64,000 bases of DNA from Scolanthus callimorphus (taxonomy: Eukaryota > Cnidaria > Anthozoa > Actiniaria > Edwardsiidae). Made by a program: the position numbers and the translations under genes. The DNA lies in contig CM066919.1 in assembly GCA_033964015.1 (NCBI GenBank), positions 17,982,146-18,046,145 on the forward strand. Direction: 5' to 3'. A model generated the notes under the pieces. It had not been told where the DNA came from. It worked only from the letters and a program-made list of their open reading frames with translations, and did not search any database. This document shows positions 44,680 to 56,235 of this stretch, piece by piece. Every line of letters begins with the position of its first letter. Within the stretch, counting starts at the first letter, position 1.

Positions 44680-45717
44680 TCTGCTAAGCAGGGAAAACGC
44701 CATGCAATGTCAGACCCGCGATTTCAGTTGACAATGACGGAAAACGGATAGTGAGTGAGTGAGTGGTTTGGGGGCATGCTCCGCCAAGGAAAGTTTTGAC
44801 ATTTTAGGTTACAGAAATGCAGCATTGCACTATAATTTTGTGTTAAAATTGCCAGATTTTCAAAGGTCAAACGCAAGTATATTGCTGATCCAAATTTAGA
44901 TCCTGGATCTCACACTTTAGATCCCGGATCCCAAAACCTCAGATTTGGATGGATCCCGGATCCTCCAATGGGTGATTTTTATCTTTGTATTTTACCAATA
45001 ATGGGACTATTATTCTGCTGGGAAATGGAATTGCTTCCTTACAGGACCCTTAGCTCATGTTTTCAATTCGAAACCAATCAAAACCACTCAGATTTTTGCC
45101 TGATAAATTAATCAGATAATAAAAAAAACAGTTAACAGTTATCTCTTCGATATCAGTTAACAGCGAAAAAAGTACAGAATTCTCAGTTAACAGTTGTTTT
45201 TCTAGCCGTTTCTCAGTTAACAGTTAGCCCCATTCAGACCCTGATTTAGTTAGAGTTTCTGAAGGTAATGAATCATGTGAACAAAAACGAAGCAATGCAT
45301 TATGGGCAGGGTGTGACGGATCCTTTTAAATGTCAAATCTTGCCAAAGCCCTGCTACTGCCGCGCTAAATTAAAATTTTGAAACATGAATAGCACTTGAG
45401 GCCGAACGCCGAATCATTTCTGTCAAATCAAGCTAGAAGGCCACTTTTTTCTAGCACGCTTTGCAGGTTGCCATATGCCATTGTGGTTGCTTCAAACCCT
45501 ATACTTTCCACTACTACTAAGCTATAACATATAGCCTGCTTGCAGCTCAACCATTCGGAACGCAGGATTGGAAATAGGCCACAAGTGGAGTTTGACTAAT
45601 TCCTGATAAATATTTAAATATTTTAATTTATTTGATCTAATATCCCACATAAAACTCAGTCTCCCTTGCTCCATAATTTAAAAAAATAAATGTCGTTTTA
45701 TTGCTTTTCCCCCACAG
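44680..45717. other. Gene B intron 1, distal part
   Basis: No coding exon or defined transposon. Repeated phrases (GTTAACAG near 45130-45225; GGATCC-type near 44890-44960) are low-complexity. Confidence 0.4.
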
Positions 45718-48474
45718 AATTCTCCTAGTAGAAGAACAGCTTCACCTGTCTCCGAGTGCTTCAATCGTACGACTGAGAGCCTTTCCGCATTTCCAATGAA
45801 GATCAAGAAAGAACCGCCCGATCTCAGCTCAGATTCAACAGGAAATTGTGATCACTTCCTACCAATCCTTAATCAAAAGACGAACACTGAGAGAGAAGGA
45901 CGCTCGAATGGTACGACTGAGGAACCTTCCGCATTTCAAGTGAAAATCAAAAAAGAACCGCCCGACACCAACTCAGGTTCATTAACTTACGGAAACTATG
46001 ATCAGTACTTACCAAAACTTAACCAAACTGAAAGAGAAGGACGCTTGACGCACATGTTACAAGATACCACGCTTATAGGAGATAATATGCCCGACACCTT
46101 GCTGGACAAAAGCTATAGTGATGACCCTCCCGGCGATACAAGCCTGGGTCATAACTCCCGGAGTTATGAATGTAGCATATGCAAGGCAACATTTCCAGGC
46201 TATAATGCAGCGCAGTGTCACTACAAGACACACGACGTAACCTTGCCTTCTCAAGTTGATAAGTTGATGGAGGAATTAACTAGAGACAAGTGCATCGTCA
46301 GAAAGCGCAGGATTGAATTCAACTGTAATAAATGTAACATAAATGTCGTCAGCTCAAAAGGACTGTTAAGGATTCATTTTGAAGAACATTCTGGATCTGA
46401 GGCTGAAAGCTACACATGCTGCAGCTGTAAAGAAGGTTTTACAGAGTTACAAGCAATGGAAAATCACTCCTGCAAAGAACCTTTAGCTCGGGAATTCCAT
46501 TGCGAGTCGCCTCAAGCAGCTCCATCCATATTTATATGCACTATATGCCGAACACTTTGTCAGAGTTTCGACGCTTTGCAGTCTCATTTTATTACACATT
46601 TTGTTTCATCCAAAGCCGGGACAACAAGGGAAGCAAAGAATAAGGCACCTCTTGTGAATGATCAGCGGCAAGAGCTTAGGCAGGAACCTGATCAACGGTT
46701 CCAGACACAATTACAACAGCAGCAAAAACAACAACCAAATGTGAAGGAAGAACAACAGCAACAGCGTCAAGAGCTGGAATTAGCGGGCCAACAACAAACA
46801 ATGCATGAGCAACGGTGTCAGTCACTGCAGCAGCATAATCAAGAAACAGAGCAACGAGGGCGACAAGGGCGACAGGAACAGCATGATAAGGACAATAAAG
46901 AACAACACGAACAGTCACTTCAACGACAACCGAAGCCCCTGCCTGAGCAACAAGAGCGAGAACAAAATCAACAACAGCAGCCAATCCAGCAGCGTCTACT
47001 GGATCGAAATCTAGTAAAGAAAGCGGAACAACAGCGAGAAGAGCAACGTTTGCTGGAGCATCTTCAGAAACATCAGCAACTGTGGCAGCAGCTGGAAACA
47101 CAGGGTCAGCAAAAGAATCGTACCAGGTTACGGCAAAAAGAACAATTGTGGAGACAGCAAGAAACCCATGGACGGAATCAGCAGCAGCTGAAGAAGAGGC
47201 CACAAGGACAACAAGCGCAGCAGGATCAACAGAACAGTGAAGGGGTGTGGCAATCACAATCAAATGGACATGTAATGCAGGAGCAACAAGTAAATCTACT
47301 GCCGCAACAACTGCAACAAGAGAAACAGCTACAGCATCGACAACAACAGCAACAGGAAAATGAGCAGACTGAGCCACCGCAAAAGCGTCCAAGACTCGAT
47401 CCCCAGGAGCAAGAAAGACAGATGCAGATACAAAGTGTAATTGGCAAAGAGAAATTTCACTGTAAGTACTGTTTTCAGGGATTCGAATCGCTACCCGATC
47501 TGGTTCTGCATGAAAAGCCACACAAAGATAGCGAAAGGCCTTACAAGTGCAAAGACTGCGACAAGTGTTACAAATCAGCCGACAATCGCCGCGCCCATCA
47601 TGAAAGAATACACCTAAAGTTGTATGAAAATATCGTGGCCTCTTACAAGTGCCAAGACTGCGATAAGGTTTTCAAAGATTCCAGCGCTCAGAAATCACAC
47701 CATAGAAGAGTACACCAAAAACTGCGTCCTTATACGTGCCCCACGTGTGGTATGAGGTTCTCTGAACGTTCTAACATGAAACGGCATGAGATGCGGCACA
47801 TGCCACGGGAAGAAAGGCGCTTTAATTGCAAGGGCTGCGGTGCGGCTATTATGCCCATACCGGACAGATTGTGTAACAAATGTGATACGCAAGTCGGTGA
47901 GCCTTTGAAGTGCAAATATTGCGACATGGGATTTACACGAAGATCTCTTCTCGAACGCCATGTAAAAAAACACGAGGTTGAACTCAAATGCGAGTTCTGT
48001 AGTAAGGTTTATCATGACAAAAATAGCTTTGGCAACCATATGAATAGTCACAAGGATGGGAAATTCTCGTGTAACGTCTGTGGTCGTAAGGTGTTGAGTG
48101 CTGTTGGTTTTACCATCCACATGCGCACTCATACCGGGGAAAAGCCATACGACTGCACTGAGTGTGATAAAAAGTTCGCATCAATGGCGTTATTAAAACT
48201 CCACAAGGAGGTCCACACAGGATTACGCCCTTATAAGTGTGAAACTTGTGGAAAATCATTCGCGCGCAACTGGACTCTGAAGATACACAGAAAGATGCAC
48301 GCTAAGAAGCCATTTGAGTGCAAGAAATGTGGAAAAGTACTAAAGAACAAGCAGCATTTAGCCAATCATACCGCGATGCATAAAGGACGGAAGCCATTCC
48401 AATGCAAGAAGTGCAAAAAGGCATTCACTAAAACGTTCGGCTTGAAAATGCATTCCAAGACGCACGAGGGCTAA
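45718..48474 (+). CDS. Gene B main exon: SUMO-motif segment, Gln-rich linker, C2H2 array
   Basis: Starts after acceptor TTTTCCCCCACAG in phase 0; the internal Met at 45796 is 26 codons in and not the true start. Order: a duplicated block with KIKKEPPD in each half (I-K-K-E is a sumoylation consensus); three or four C2H2-type fingers (from CSICKATFPGYNAAQCHYKTH to CTICRTLCQ..H..H); about 260 Gln-rich residues; a PQKRPRL nuclear-localisation-like motif; then a second array of about ten C2H2 fingers with one HTGEKPYDC linker. In the middle is a C-x2-C-x11-C-x2-C unit (CKGCGAAIMPIPDRLCNKC) that is not C2H2. Ends KMHSKTHEG-stop. Likely a nuclear DNA-binding regulator. It is closest to gene C, and the last fingers are almost identical. 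Confidence 0.88.
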   Translation, partial: NSPSRRTASPVSECFNRTTESLSAFPMKIKKEPPDLSSDSTGNCDHFLPILNQKTNTEREGRSNGTTEEPSAFQVKIKKEPPDTNSGSLTYGNYDQYLPKLNQTEREGRLTHMLQDTTLIGDNMPDTLLDKSYSDDPPGDTSLGHNSRSYECSICKATFPGYNAAQCHYKTHDVTLPSQVDKLMEELTRDKCIVRKRRIEFNCNKCNINVVSSKGLLRIHFEEHSGSEAESYTCCSCKEGFTELQAMENHSCKEPLAREFHCESPQAAPSIFICTICRTLCQSFDALQSHFITHFVSSKAGTTREAKNKAPLVNDQRQELRQEPDQRFQTQLQQQQKQQPNVKEEQQQQRQELELAGQQQTMHEQRCQSLQQHNQETEQRGRQGRQEQHDKDNKEQHEQSLQRQPKPLPEQQEREQNQQQQPIQQRLLDRNLVKKAEQQREEQRLLEHLQKHQQLWQQLETQGQQKNRTRLRQKEQLWRQQETHGRNQQQLKKRPQGQQAQQDQQNSEGVWQSQSNGHVMQEQQVNLLPQQLQQEKQLQHRQQQQQENEQTEPPQKRPRLDPQEQERQMQIQSVIGKEKFHCKYCFQGFESLPDLVLHEKPHKDSERPYKCKDCDKCYKSADNRRAHHERIHLKLYENIVASYKCQDCDKVFKDSSAQKSHHRRVHQKLRPYTCPTCGMRFSERSNMKRHEMRHMPREERRFNCKGCGAAIMPIPDRLCNKCDTQVGEPLKCKYCDMGFTRRSLLERHVKKHEVELKCEFCSKVYHDKNSFGNHMNSHKDGKFSCNVCGRKVLSAVGFTIHMRTHTGEKPYDCTECDKKFASMALLKLHKEVHTGLRPYKCETCGKSFARNWTLKIHRKMHAKKPFECKKCGKVLKNKQHLANHTAMHKGRKPFQCKKCKKAFTKTFGLKMHSKTHEG

Positions 48475-48673
48475 TCCTTACATGCCTGTGACTGCAAGAC
48501 AGTGAATATTTACGTTTTTGTTAGGAAGTGTATATATTATTATTTTTTGTTGTTGTTAAAAATTATCAATTGATTTGTATTTGTAACAGTAAAATCAGTA
48601 AAAAAAAAAACAATCGGGATGAGTGTACACGAGGGGTGATTCCATGGTGCTCAAGTGACCTTAGTTGATAACA

Positions 48674-48947
48674 AGTTCGCACAGTCACAGAGATGGATAA
48701 TTCGTTCAGGCGACTAAGGGCAATGATCTTTATTGCGTCTCTTTGCTTCGTCTTGTGTAAATACGGGCAACAGACGGATAAAACGCCCAGACGAATGAAA
48801 TGATGTAGTTCGTCAGGTAATTCGTCTGGACGTTTTCTCCGTATCTTGCCTGTATTCACACAAGACAAAGCAACTGACGAAGTAAGAGACATATTAAAAA
48901 TCATTGCCGTCGTCGTTTGGACGAATTATCCGTCCCTCGTGCGAGAA
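48674..48947. mobile_element. 274-bp TIR element (GGATAATTCGT)
   Basis: Left GATGGATAATTCGTTCAGG is mirrored by CCAAACGACG-like right sequence ending ACGAATTATCCGTCCC. Inner CTTCGTCTTGTGTAAATAC has its mirror GTATTCACACAAGACAAAG. Target duplication not identified. Confidence 0.65.
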
Positions 48948-49858
48948 CGGCCACAAAAGATTTAATTGAGCAACTACGCAGGACCAATAGCTTATTACTA
49001 ATAAGCTCTTGGCAGGACCTATATGACGTGGCTATATCGGGATGGGACAACTTGAGGGGGATGGGGGGTCTGAAATTGGTAACTTTTAATTTTCTCGAGA
49101 AGCGCCAGATGAATTGAACAAATATTTTCAAAATGGCGGCCAAATGATTAGCCCCCCCCCCCCCCCCCCCCCCGGCTCCGCGGTGCCTGCTGTGACGTCG
49201 TTTTACCATATAAGGTCAAAATTGAGTGCAGATATGGAGCCGTATTACACGGCAAAAGCCGTATTACACGGTTGAAAGCCGTATTACACTGTAGGAAACC
49301 GGTTACGAATCGGTTTTGCGCGCGCACTTGAATGGCTTTCCGATCGTGTGCTCAGTCAAATCACGTATGTTTTCTAGGGAATCTTGAAACGAAAAGAAAT
49401 AATTTTGTTCGTCGTATAATAAATAACTCATTAGATGTTTTTTTCATGTAATACTGGCGAACATTTTACTGGTTGCTCGCATTTTTCGTCACCCCTGTGG
49501 GGCTCGGAAAAATACGTCCGCAACTCGTAAAATATCCGCCCGTACTTACATGAAAAAACATCTAAGTAGTAGGGATAATTTGTCGTAGGAGGGATAAAAC
49601 TCTTCTAAAAGTTCTCATCCTATTCACATGAGAAGGGAAAACTCGGAGAAAGGGATTTTTCACGGGGGGGGGGGGGGGGTCTTCATTATCATACCCCGTT
49701 CTAGAGGACGGTTCCTAAACGGTACCCCATTCTATCGGCTGGAGGAAGAAATCGGGACCCCGTTTGGCGGCACATACCCGTATAGCTCTTGTAAGGTAGT
49801 GGGATTTCCCGTGCAATGTCATTTCTCATGCAATGGCCTCAATCAGTCACCGCCTTAA

Positions 49859-49974
49859 AGGCTGGTTTCTACTAATAGTCTTATCTGTCGTATCTGTCTC
49901 ATCAGTCGACCGTGAAACAATTTGTTTCACAGTCGCGACTGATGAGACAGATGCGACTATATGGAAACCAGCCT
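49859..49974. mobile_element. 116-bp palindromic MITE with TAA TSD
   Basis: AGGCTGGTTTC at the left and GAAACCAGCCT at the right, with long mirrored arms (TCATCAGTCGACCGTGAAAC with GTTTCACAGTCGCGACTGATGA in overlapping parts). TAA on both sides (49856-49858, 49975-49977). Same family as 38280. Confidence 0.8.
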
Positions 49975-50034
49975 TAAAGCATTAGTTGATTGTAGTGTGT
50001 TTTGATACTTTTTTACTCTCGAACGTAGCAAACC

Positions 50035-51182
50035 TACGGTGGCTTATAGGGTCCATCAACATTAAATCGACAGTTAGTAACTGGCGATCGACACTTATTA
50101 ACTGGCGATCGACATTTATTTACTGGCGATCGACAGTTAGTAACTGGCGATCGACACTTAATAACTGGCGATCGACAGTTAGTAACTGGCGATCGACACT
50201 TATTAACTGGCGATCGACGCTTATAACTGGCGATCGACAGTTAGTAACTAACGATCGACACTTATTAAAATGGCGATCGACAGTTAGTAACCGGCGATCT
50301 ACACTTATTAAATGGCGAACGACAGTTAGTAACCGGCGATCAACGCTTATTAACTGGCGATCGACAGTAACTTGCGAGTGGCATGGAAAATGAAGTCACG
50401 TGGTGCGTTCGATCGGGTGGGGTGGGGGGGGGGGGGGACTTGACCGATATATAGGTAGGAGCTCGCAAAACGTGACCCGCTAAAACCGCTAATTTTCGTA
50501 CCCCGTTTATGACAAAAAGCTCGAAATATCGGAAAATATATGCACTTGTCGTTTATTACTACGTCGTTTATTCCTAATTGAAAGTGTTACACGGCCCGAC
50601 TGGTAGGACACTAGGGGAACTCAATAAACACTCCAAGGTTGTCAAAGAAGAACTCAATATATTTTCACTCCCCACGATATCTGATTCCAAGATACAATCC
50701 TAAACAATTTCAAACTCTAACAACTATTCGTTCTAGATCCTCTAACACACACGGTCTCAAATACTCTGTCCCTTGACTAGGGCGGATGTCGCCCCCTATA
50801 TCTTGTGCTAACACGTGATGTCAATAGTGTGTTAGATTACATACGTCACAAAAGCACGATGGAGATCGAACCTGGAGAAGTCTAAAGTCAAAAATTAGCG
50901 GTTTTAGTGGGTCACGCTTTGCGAGCTCCTACCCGCCTATAGGTCAAGTCCCCCCCCCCCCTCCGATCGAACGCACCACGTGACTTCATTTGCCATGCCG
51001 ATCGCCAGTTACTAACTGTCGATCGCCAGTTAATAAGTGTCGATCGCAAGTTACTAACTGCCGATCGCCAGTTAATAAGTGTCGATCGCCAGTTAGACTG
51101 TCGATCGCCAGTTACTAACTGTCGATCGCCAGTTACTAACTGTCGATCTATAAAATGTTGATGGCCCTTATAAGCCACCGTA
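50035..51182. mobile_element. 1148-bp foldback element with 20-bp arrays and 6-bp TSD
   Basis: Termini TACGGTGGCTTATAGGG and CCCTTATAAGCCACCGTA are inverted and flanked by a perfect CAAACC duplication (50029-50034, 51183-51188). Next to each end are tandem units CTGGCGATCGACAGTTAGTA (left) or their reverse complement (right). Further in, CAAATGAAGTCACGTGGTGC-type and GGAGCTCGCAAAACGTGACC segments are mirrored too, so most of the element folds on itself. There is no transposase. The short arrays are not CRISPR. Confidence 0.85.
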
Positions 51183-51188
51183 CAAACC

Positions 51189-52081
51189 ACTCCTCATTCT
51201 ATACTACTGCTGTTATGAACAATGTCGATTGTGATATTCCTAGCGAAAATACGTTTTTTTACATACAAATCACGATAAATAGTAGCTCCTTATGGATTGA
51301 TGTTTTTTTTTCGTCTTAATTCGATTCGATTCATTTCTTTTTCCAAATGAAGTTATGTAATGCAGAACATCAAGCGATATTGTTGTGACGCGCTTTATTC
51401 TTGGTGGAGACATTTGATTTCTAGCGAGCTATTTCGAACAAGAAGTACTTCCTATATTCGGATGGTAGGTATAGGGAGGGGGGAGTACTTCTTTTATTTG
51501 GATGGTAGGTATGACCGTCGAATTTTTTAGTGACTTTTAAGGTTTTTTTTTTGGACGAAAATGATATGCTGAAGAAAGTTCGGTATGTTTTTAGGGTTTT
51601 TTGAACGAAAACAGGGAAAATTGTACGCCGAAGAGGTATTATGACCGAGTAGAGGTGTATTTTTAAGGGTGGAAATACTGACGAGGTATATTTAGGGTGG
51701 AAATTCGGGCTTCCGACGATCAACCCTACCATTTTAACCTTGAACCCTCCACCCTCATTTGTGTTCAATTTTGCCGGTCGAAAATTCCTGCGGTTAGCCT
51801 TTCGAATTTTCCCTCGGTACATTTTCGCTGTGTAATAACGGTAGTTGATGGCCAAAATGGAAGAATCTTAGCCTCAATCAGTTTGGCAATTGTGCTTTTT
51901 TCAGCCGATGAAAGCTGAAAAAAGAGATCGGTTTAAATGCAAGAATGAACCTGAAAAAGTCTGGTTCTGGTGCAAAACCTAGTTTCTCGAATATGTTCAT
52001 ATTTTATTTACTTTTACACGCATATTTATATTTTTTGCTAGTTTCGTCGGCTGAAAAAATTGTCTTGGTAATTTTGATTGT
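51189..52081. other. Intergenic, no gene seen
   Basis: AT-rich. Around 51430-51720 imperfect repeats of GGATGGTAGGTAT and AGAGGTAT-type phrases occur. ORFs in this interval have no recognisable domain. Confidence 0.35.
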
Positions 52082-53809
52082 CTGTTGAGGCCACATTTGT
52101 AATAACCTGCTACATTTGTAATAACATTGTGCCACATTTGTAATAATTGCCACATTTGTAATAACATTGTGCCACACATTTGTAATAACTGCCCTATTTG
52201 TAATACTACTGTGCCAAAGTGTAATAGCGGAGCTCCTTAGCGGCCTAAGGCCGTAGAGCGGAGCACCATAGCTATCGCAGGAAGAATACAATAACTCAAA
52301 CTAGAACTCGGGTGTACCATCGACTTTCTTACGGTTCAGCGGCATTCCATATGGGTATCGCGGGAGCGTCCGTGCGTGTCCTGCGCGCTCACAGGTAAAC
52401 CAAGACCCTTCTCCGTTATTAATCATATCTCAGAAAGGGATGAAGCCAGTGGCAAGGGGCTGCCTGGTCACGTGGTATGACGTCATCGATGACGTCAGCG
52501 AGAAAAAGAATATATCTTTGGAAGGGTTTACCCTAGACAACCAAGCTTTGGTGAATTTGTGGCAAGGTCACGTTGTATGCGTCATCGTGTTGAGGTCATC
52601 ACTAGGGAAAACGAATATATGTCGGGAAGGGATGAACCTCAGGCAACCAAACTTGGGTGAAATTGTTAAGTTGACAAGAGAAGTACAGCGAAGTGGTCAT
52701 GTGACGTGACGTCATCGATGGCGTCATTAAAGTTTGAATGATTCATATCTCGTGAAGGGAAACTCGGGCGAAGCTGTGTAGGTGACTATACAAGAACTAC
52801 AAGATGGGCACGTCATCGATGACGTCCATGATGTCGCCAAGCTTTAAAATAGGTAAAGAAGACTGGGAGCTGAGCTGACAAATTACAGTGCAGGCATGAG
52901 CATGGATAATTCCAATCGATTTGCTTGAGCTGAGAAATGTTTCAATACAAGTCCAAAAACAAACGTATACCACAAAATGATACATTTTCACAAAGTCAAA
53001 GTATCTAGCCGAACTTTCGACAATCAAACCCCATTCGTTGGATTGAGTTTGATTGGGTTCGGTAATCACCATAATCGAACTCTCCAAAAAGTTTTCAATC
53101 AAATGTTCGAGTGCCAAACTTTTGTTTTCAATCAAACACATTCGAACTTCAAGTGAAAAACAGCAACAACAAATACAGTCGGTGCCTGTTTGGCGAGCAA
53201 AAATATTGCAAAACAACACTAAATGAACTGTGTAGAGTCTGTGTAGAGTATTGTGCAATGGTAGAGTGTTTTTCGTTGACACAAAGATAATATATAGATT
53301 GAGGCATTACCTAAAAGCGGAGGTCGAATCTATATATTACTGTCATCGACGTATCGACTTTTCTACATTTGATGACGTCATCGATGACGTAATGCCACGT
53401 AATATTCGCAGTGCACCCTCTTGCCTAAAAAAAAAACTTCACAGACAAGTATGGTCACCTAGCAATGCCTTATCGAAATATTGAGTTTTTTTTGTTTTGA
53501 TGACATCATAGATGGCGTCAGTGCCACGTGACCTTGGTGGTGCACCCCTTACCTCCAAGATAACTTTACCCAAGTTTGGTCACCTAGCGATATTGCCTTC
53601 TTGAGATATTGACTTTTCCATTTTTGATGACGTTATCGATGACGTAATGTACCTCCCCCTTACTTTCCACTAGTTATGAAGTTATTACAAATGTGACACA
53701 ATTGTGATACAAATGTGGCAGTTATTACAAATCAGTGGCACAATGTTATTACAAATGTGGCAATTATTACAAATGTGGCAGGTTGTTATTACAAATGTGG
53801 CCTCAACAG
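52082..53809. mobile_element. 1.73-kb foldback element with ACATTTGTAATAAC arms and CRE-like palindromes
   Basis: Left CTGTTGAGGCCACATTTGTA and the reverse complement at the right (TACAAATGTGGCCTCAACAG) form the tips. Each arm has about six spaced copies of CACATTTGTAATAAC (left 52092-52205, right 53690-53800, opposite orientation). The interior has repeated blocks, each carrying a TGACGTCATCGATGACGTCA palindrome or close variant: 52478, 52707, 52809, 53373, about 53503 and 53628. No transposase; target duplication not found. Confidence 0.75.
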
Positions 53810-54942
53810 CCTCACTTTGACGAGAGCATGCATGCTCTATACAAATTTCCCACCTGCTGCTCTATATGTCCCATAGGAATGCCTAAGCGCTTGCGAATAA
53901 AACTACCTGCAGCACCTCTTGAGTACAATCAGCGAGGCGAATCGTAAACAAAGGCTCCTCACATTAAAATGCAAACTCAGATAACCTCGAAGCGTTCACG
54001 TAGAACGACAGTACTGACTTACGATGCTGTTTTAATATTATTAACTGTTCAGGAAAAAGTTGTTTTACTGTTTAGAGAAACATTTACGTATCCTGGCTAA
54101 ATCAGAATCAAGTAGGAGGACACGAGCGAGGGTTTATCAACCGGCAGGTTATTGAAGACTTGAATGCCATTATTCCACATGGCAGACCAATGTGATCGGG
54201 TTTACCGGTAAGCAGTATACGCGCATGTACTCAGTAAAACCAAGGATGTTTTGACTTGGTACAACCCTCATGCATCACGAAGCCGCTTTGTATTCGAATT
54301 TGAGAAACCAAAGTGCCCTAAGGACAGTTCTGACATTGTGTTTACTATATTTGAGGCAAATTGGCCCTGTTGCGTTTTGGGAAAGAAGGATGTCATAATT
54401 CACGATACACGGGTTTCACGAACAAAGTTAATTGAGACACGTGGGTGCAGATTCTCAAACTCGGCCATACTTCGATTTGCCAGACGCAAACAACTCAGAC
54501 GCTAGTCCAACTTTATTTAACTTTATTTGACTTGTTTTTAAATAAACAAAAAACGAACTTGAACCCTCAATAAACCTGTACCAATGAAACATTGGTTCAG
54601 GCATAACCTCTAGGTCGAAACTCGCGCACGCAATTTATCTACGATTTTCGCTGGTTGACTCAAATAATAAATATCAGTGGAAAACGTATGTAGATATGCG
54701 TATAGTTGTACTCAAGTATAGTACTCAAGAAACGGTCAGCAAACCGTCCAAGGTTGTGGACGGCGGTAAAACAAAACAAAACAAGAAAAGGAAGTTTCGA
54801 CCCAGGGCAGAGGTCTCTTTTCCTCGCGACCCTCAGCTAGCGAAATGCAGAGGAAAGAGGCCTCTACCAGCAGGGTATTCTCGTCACGCCCGCGTAATTT
54901 TTTTGGGCCGCATCAAAATTTTTACTATGTTACATTTTACAG
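53810..54942. other. Upstream region of gene C
   Basis: No firm gene. A block at about 54745-54868 (CCAAGGTTGTGGACGGCGG, GTTTCGACCCAGGG, AGCGAAATGCAGAG) also occurs at about 40092-40190, so it is a dispersed repeat; it contains a hairpin AGAGGTCTCTTTTCCTC with a partial mirror. The acceptor of the gene C WW exon ends at 54942. Confidence 0.45.
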
Positions 54943-54943
54943 G

Positions 54944-55060
54944 ATGGAGGTACCAGATAGTAAAACCTGGTTTGCATACAAAGATGACACCGGGCAGACT
55001 GCATGTTACTTCAATACCTCTACTAAAGAGTGCAGATGGGACCAAACACACTGTTCTTCG
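54944..55060 (+). CDS. Gene C exon 1: WW domain
   Basis: After acceptor TTACATTTTACAG, ATGGAGG codes 39 residues to donor TCG|GTATGT, phase 0, as in A and B. It has W9, FAYKDDTGQ, CYFN at 21-24, T27 and W32, but D-Q follows, so the usual Pro is Gln. Two substitutions to Cys (C21, C30) are also unique to this copy. Loss of the Pro may weaken ligand binding; the fold could still form. Confidence 0.8.
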
Positions 55061-56235
55061 GTATGTAGAGTCTAAAAAATATCATATATATAGTGAAAAT
55101 ATCATGTTATTTTCATATGTGAAAATATCACACTTGCCTTTGCTGAATGCTCGATTTTAAGCTTAACTTAAATAAAATTTGAATTTGGTATTTCATTGAT
55201 GTTTTTATAATAAACAGAACATTACATGACCGCTTTGAGATACGAATTTTATCTTCTCGTGTTAAAAATTGATAAATTTTCAACACTCGAAGATAAAATT
55301 CGTACTCCGCGCGGCCATGTAATATCCTCTTTTATCACCCGGCTAGTGAGTGCTGCAAATGCTACATTCTGACTGGCTACGCTACAGGGAGACTATTATA
55401 AATATACCTCTAGCAGCAAAAGCGCCGATTTTAAACACAATTGCGGCCGCAAAGATTTGCTTTCTGATTATTTTTTAACAATTTCCTTGACAACACAATT
55501 CCACAAAAGACATAAAAAGTAACGAAATACAAAATTAAGAATAAATAGTAAGTTTCAATAGCGATCTAAACTGCAACTATCAGAAGTTTCTTTATCTTTC
55601 ACAATACACATCTCCCACGAAATCTGTTTTCACATTTTTTTATCCAACTAGTTGGGTGATACTAAAAAACAATTAGTCCTCCGTCGCCATCAAGCTCAAG
55701 GACCTCTGCCTGCAGCGACCTCATGTGCTATTGACCCGTAACTCCGTAACCCTTTTCATTGTTAATTAGTCAAATCACACTAGTGGTCTATTGTCAATGC
55801 TGCGTTCTGATTGGTTGAGCTACTCGTAGGCTATAAGTTAAAGCTTACTAGTAGCGAAAATTGGCGGATTTGAAAGCCAGAAAATGACAAATGACCAGAC
55901 CAGAAGACGTTTTTGGCTCAGAGCCCATTCGTGCTCGAGGAATAATTATTTAAGTAAGCATATCATATAAAGAAAACAGTGTCGTCTTTCTAGAGATAGA
56001 GCGGGCTTCCTGTGGTGTCGTGTCTACCTTGTTTCCAGGTTCTTGACCGCGAAAAACTCAGCGGAAAATGCACATAACATCTTTTCTCGTGCATTTGAGT
56101 TCTGGTTGAGTTTGAAGTATTCTACGTCAATAAAAATAGTGTAAAACTTACGACTGGGATTCCAAATATGGTATGCAGATACTTCCTTATAAGGAAGTTG
56201 AGGAAAGTCGACAATTTTTAAGGGAATTTTCTTAT
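55061..56235. other. Gene C intron 1, proximal part
   Basis: AT-rich. Contains a mirrored pair GATACGAATTTTATCTTC / GAAGATAAAATTCGTACT near 55240-55310 and dispersed-repeat pieces also seen near 35.2-35.5 kb. No exon found. Confidence 0.4.

Larger units (their letters stand above)
48475..50028. other. Downstream of gene B, repeat-rich
   Basis: No canonical AATAAA close after gene B. Contains two MITEs (48674-48947, 49859-49974), a poly-C tract at 49153-49173 and a poly-G tract near 49664-49679. No gene supported. Confidence 0.4.

Noticed and set aside
46676..47521. Minus-strand Val/Ala-rich ORFs opposite genes A, B and C (also 15599-16249, 16734-17240, 60636-60863)
   Set aside because: They are antisense of CAA/CAG-rich coding repeats, which lack stops on the other strand.
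50040..51150. Regular short repeats that could be mistaken for a CRISPR array
   Set aside because: Units are directly abutting with no unique spacers, occur in opposite orientation in two arms and lie in an animal genome inside a transposon with a TSD.
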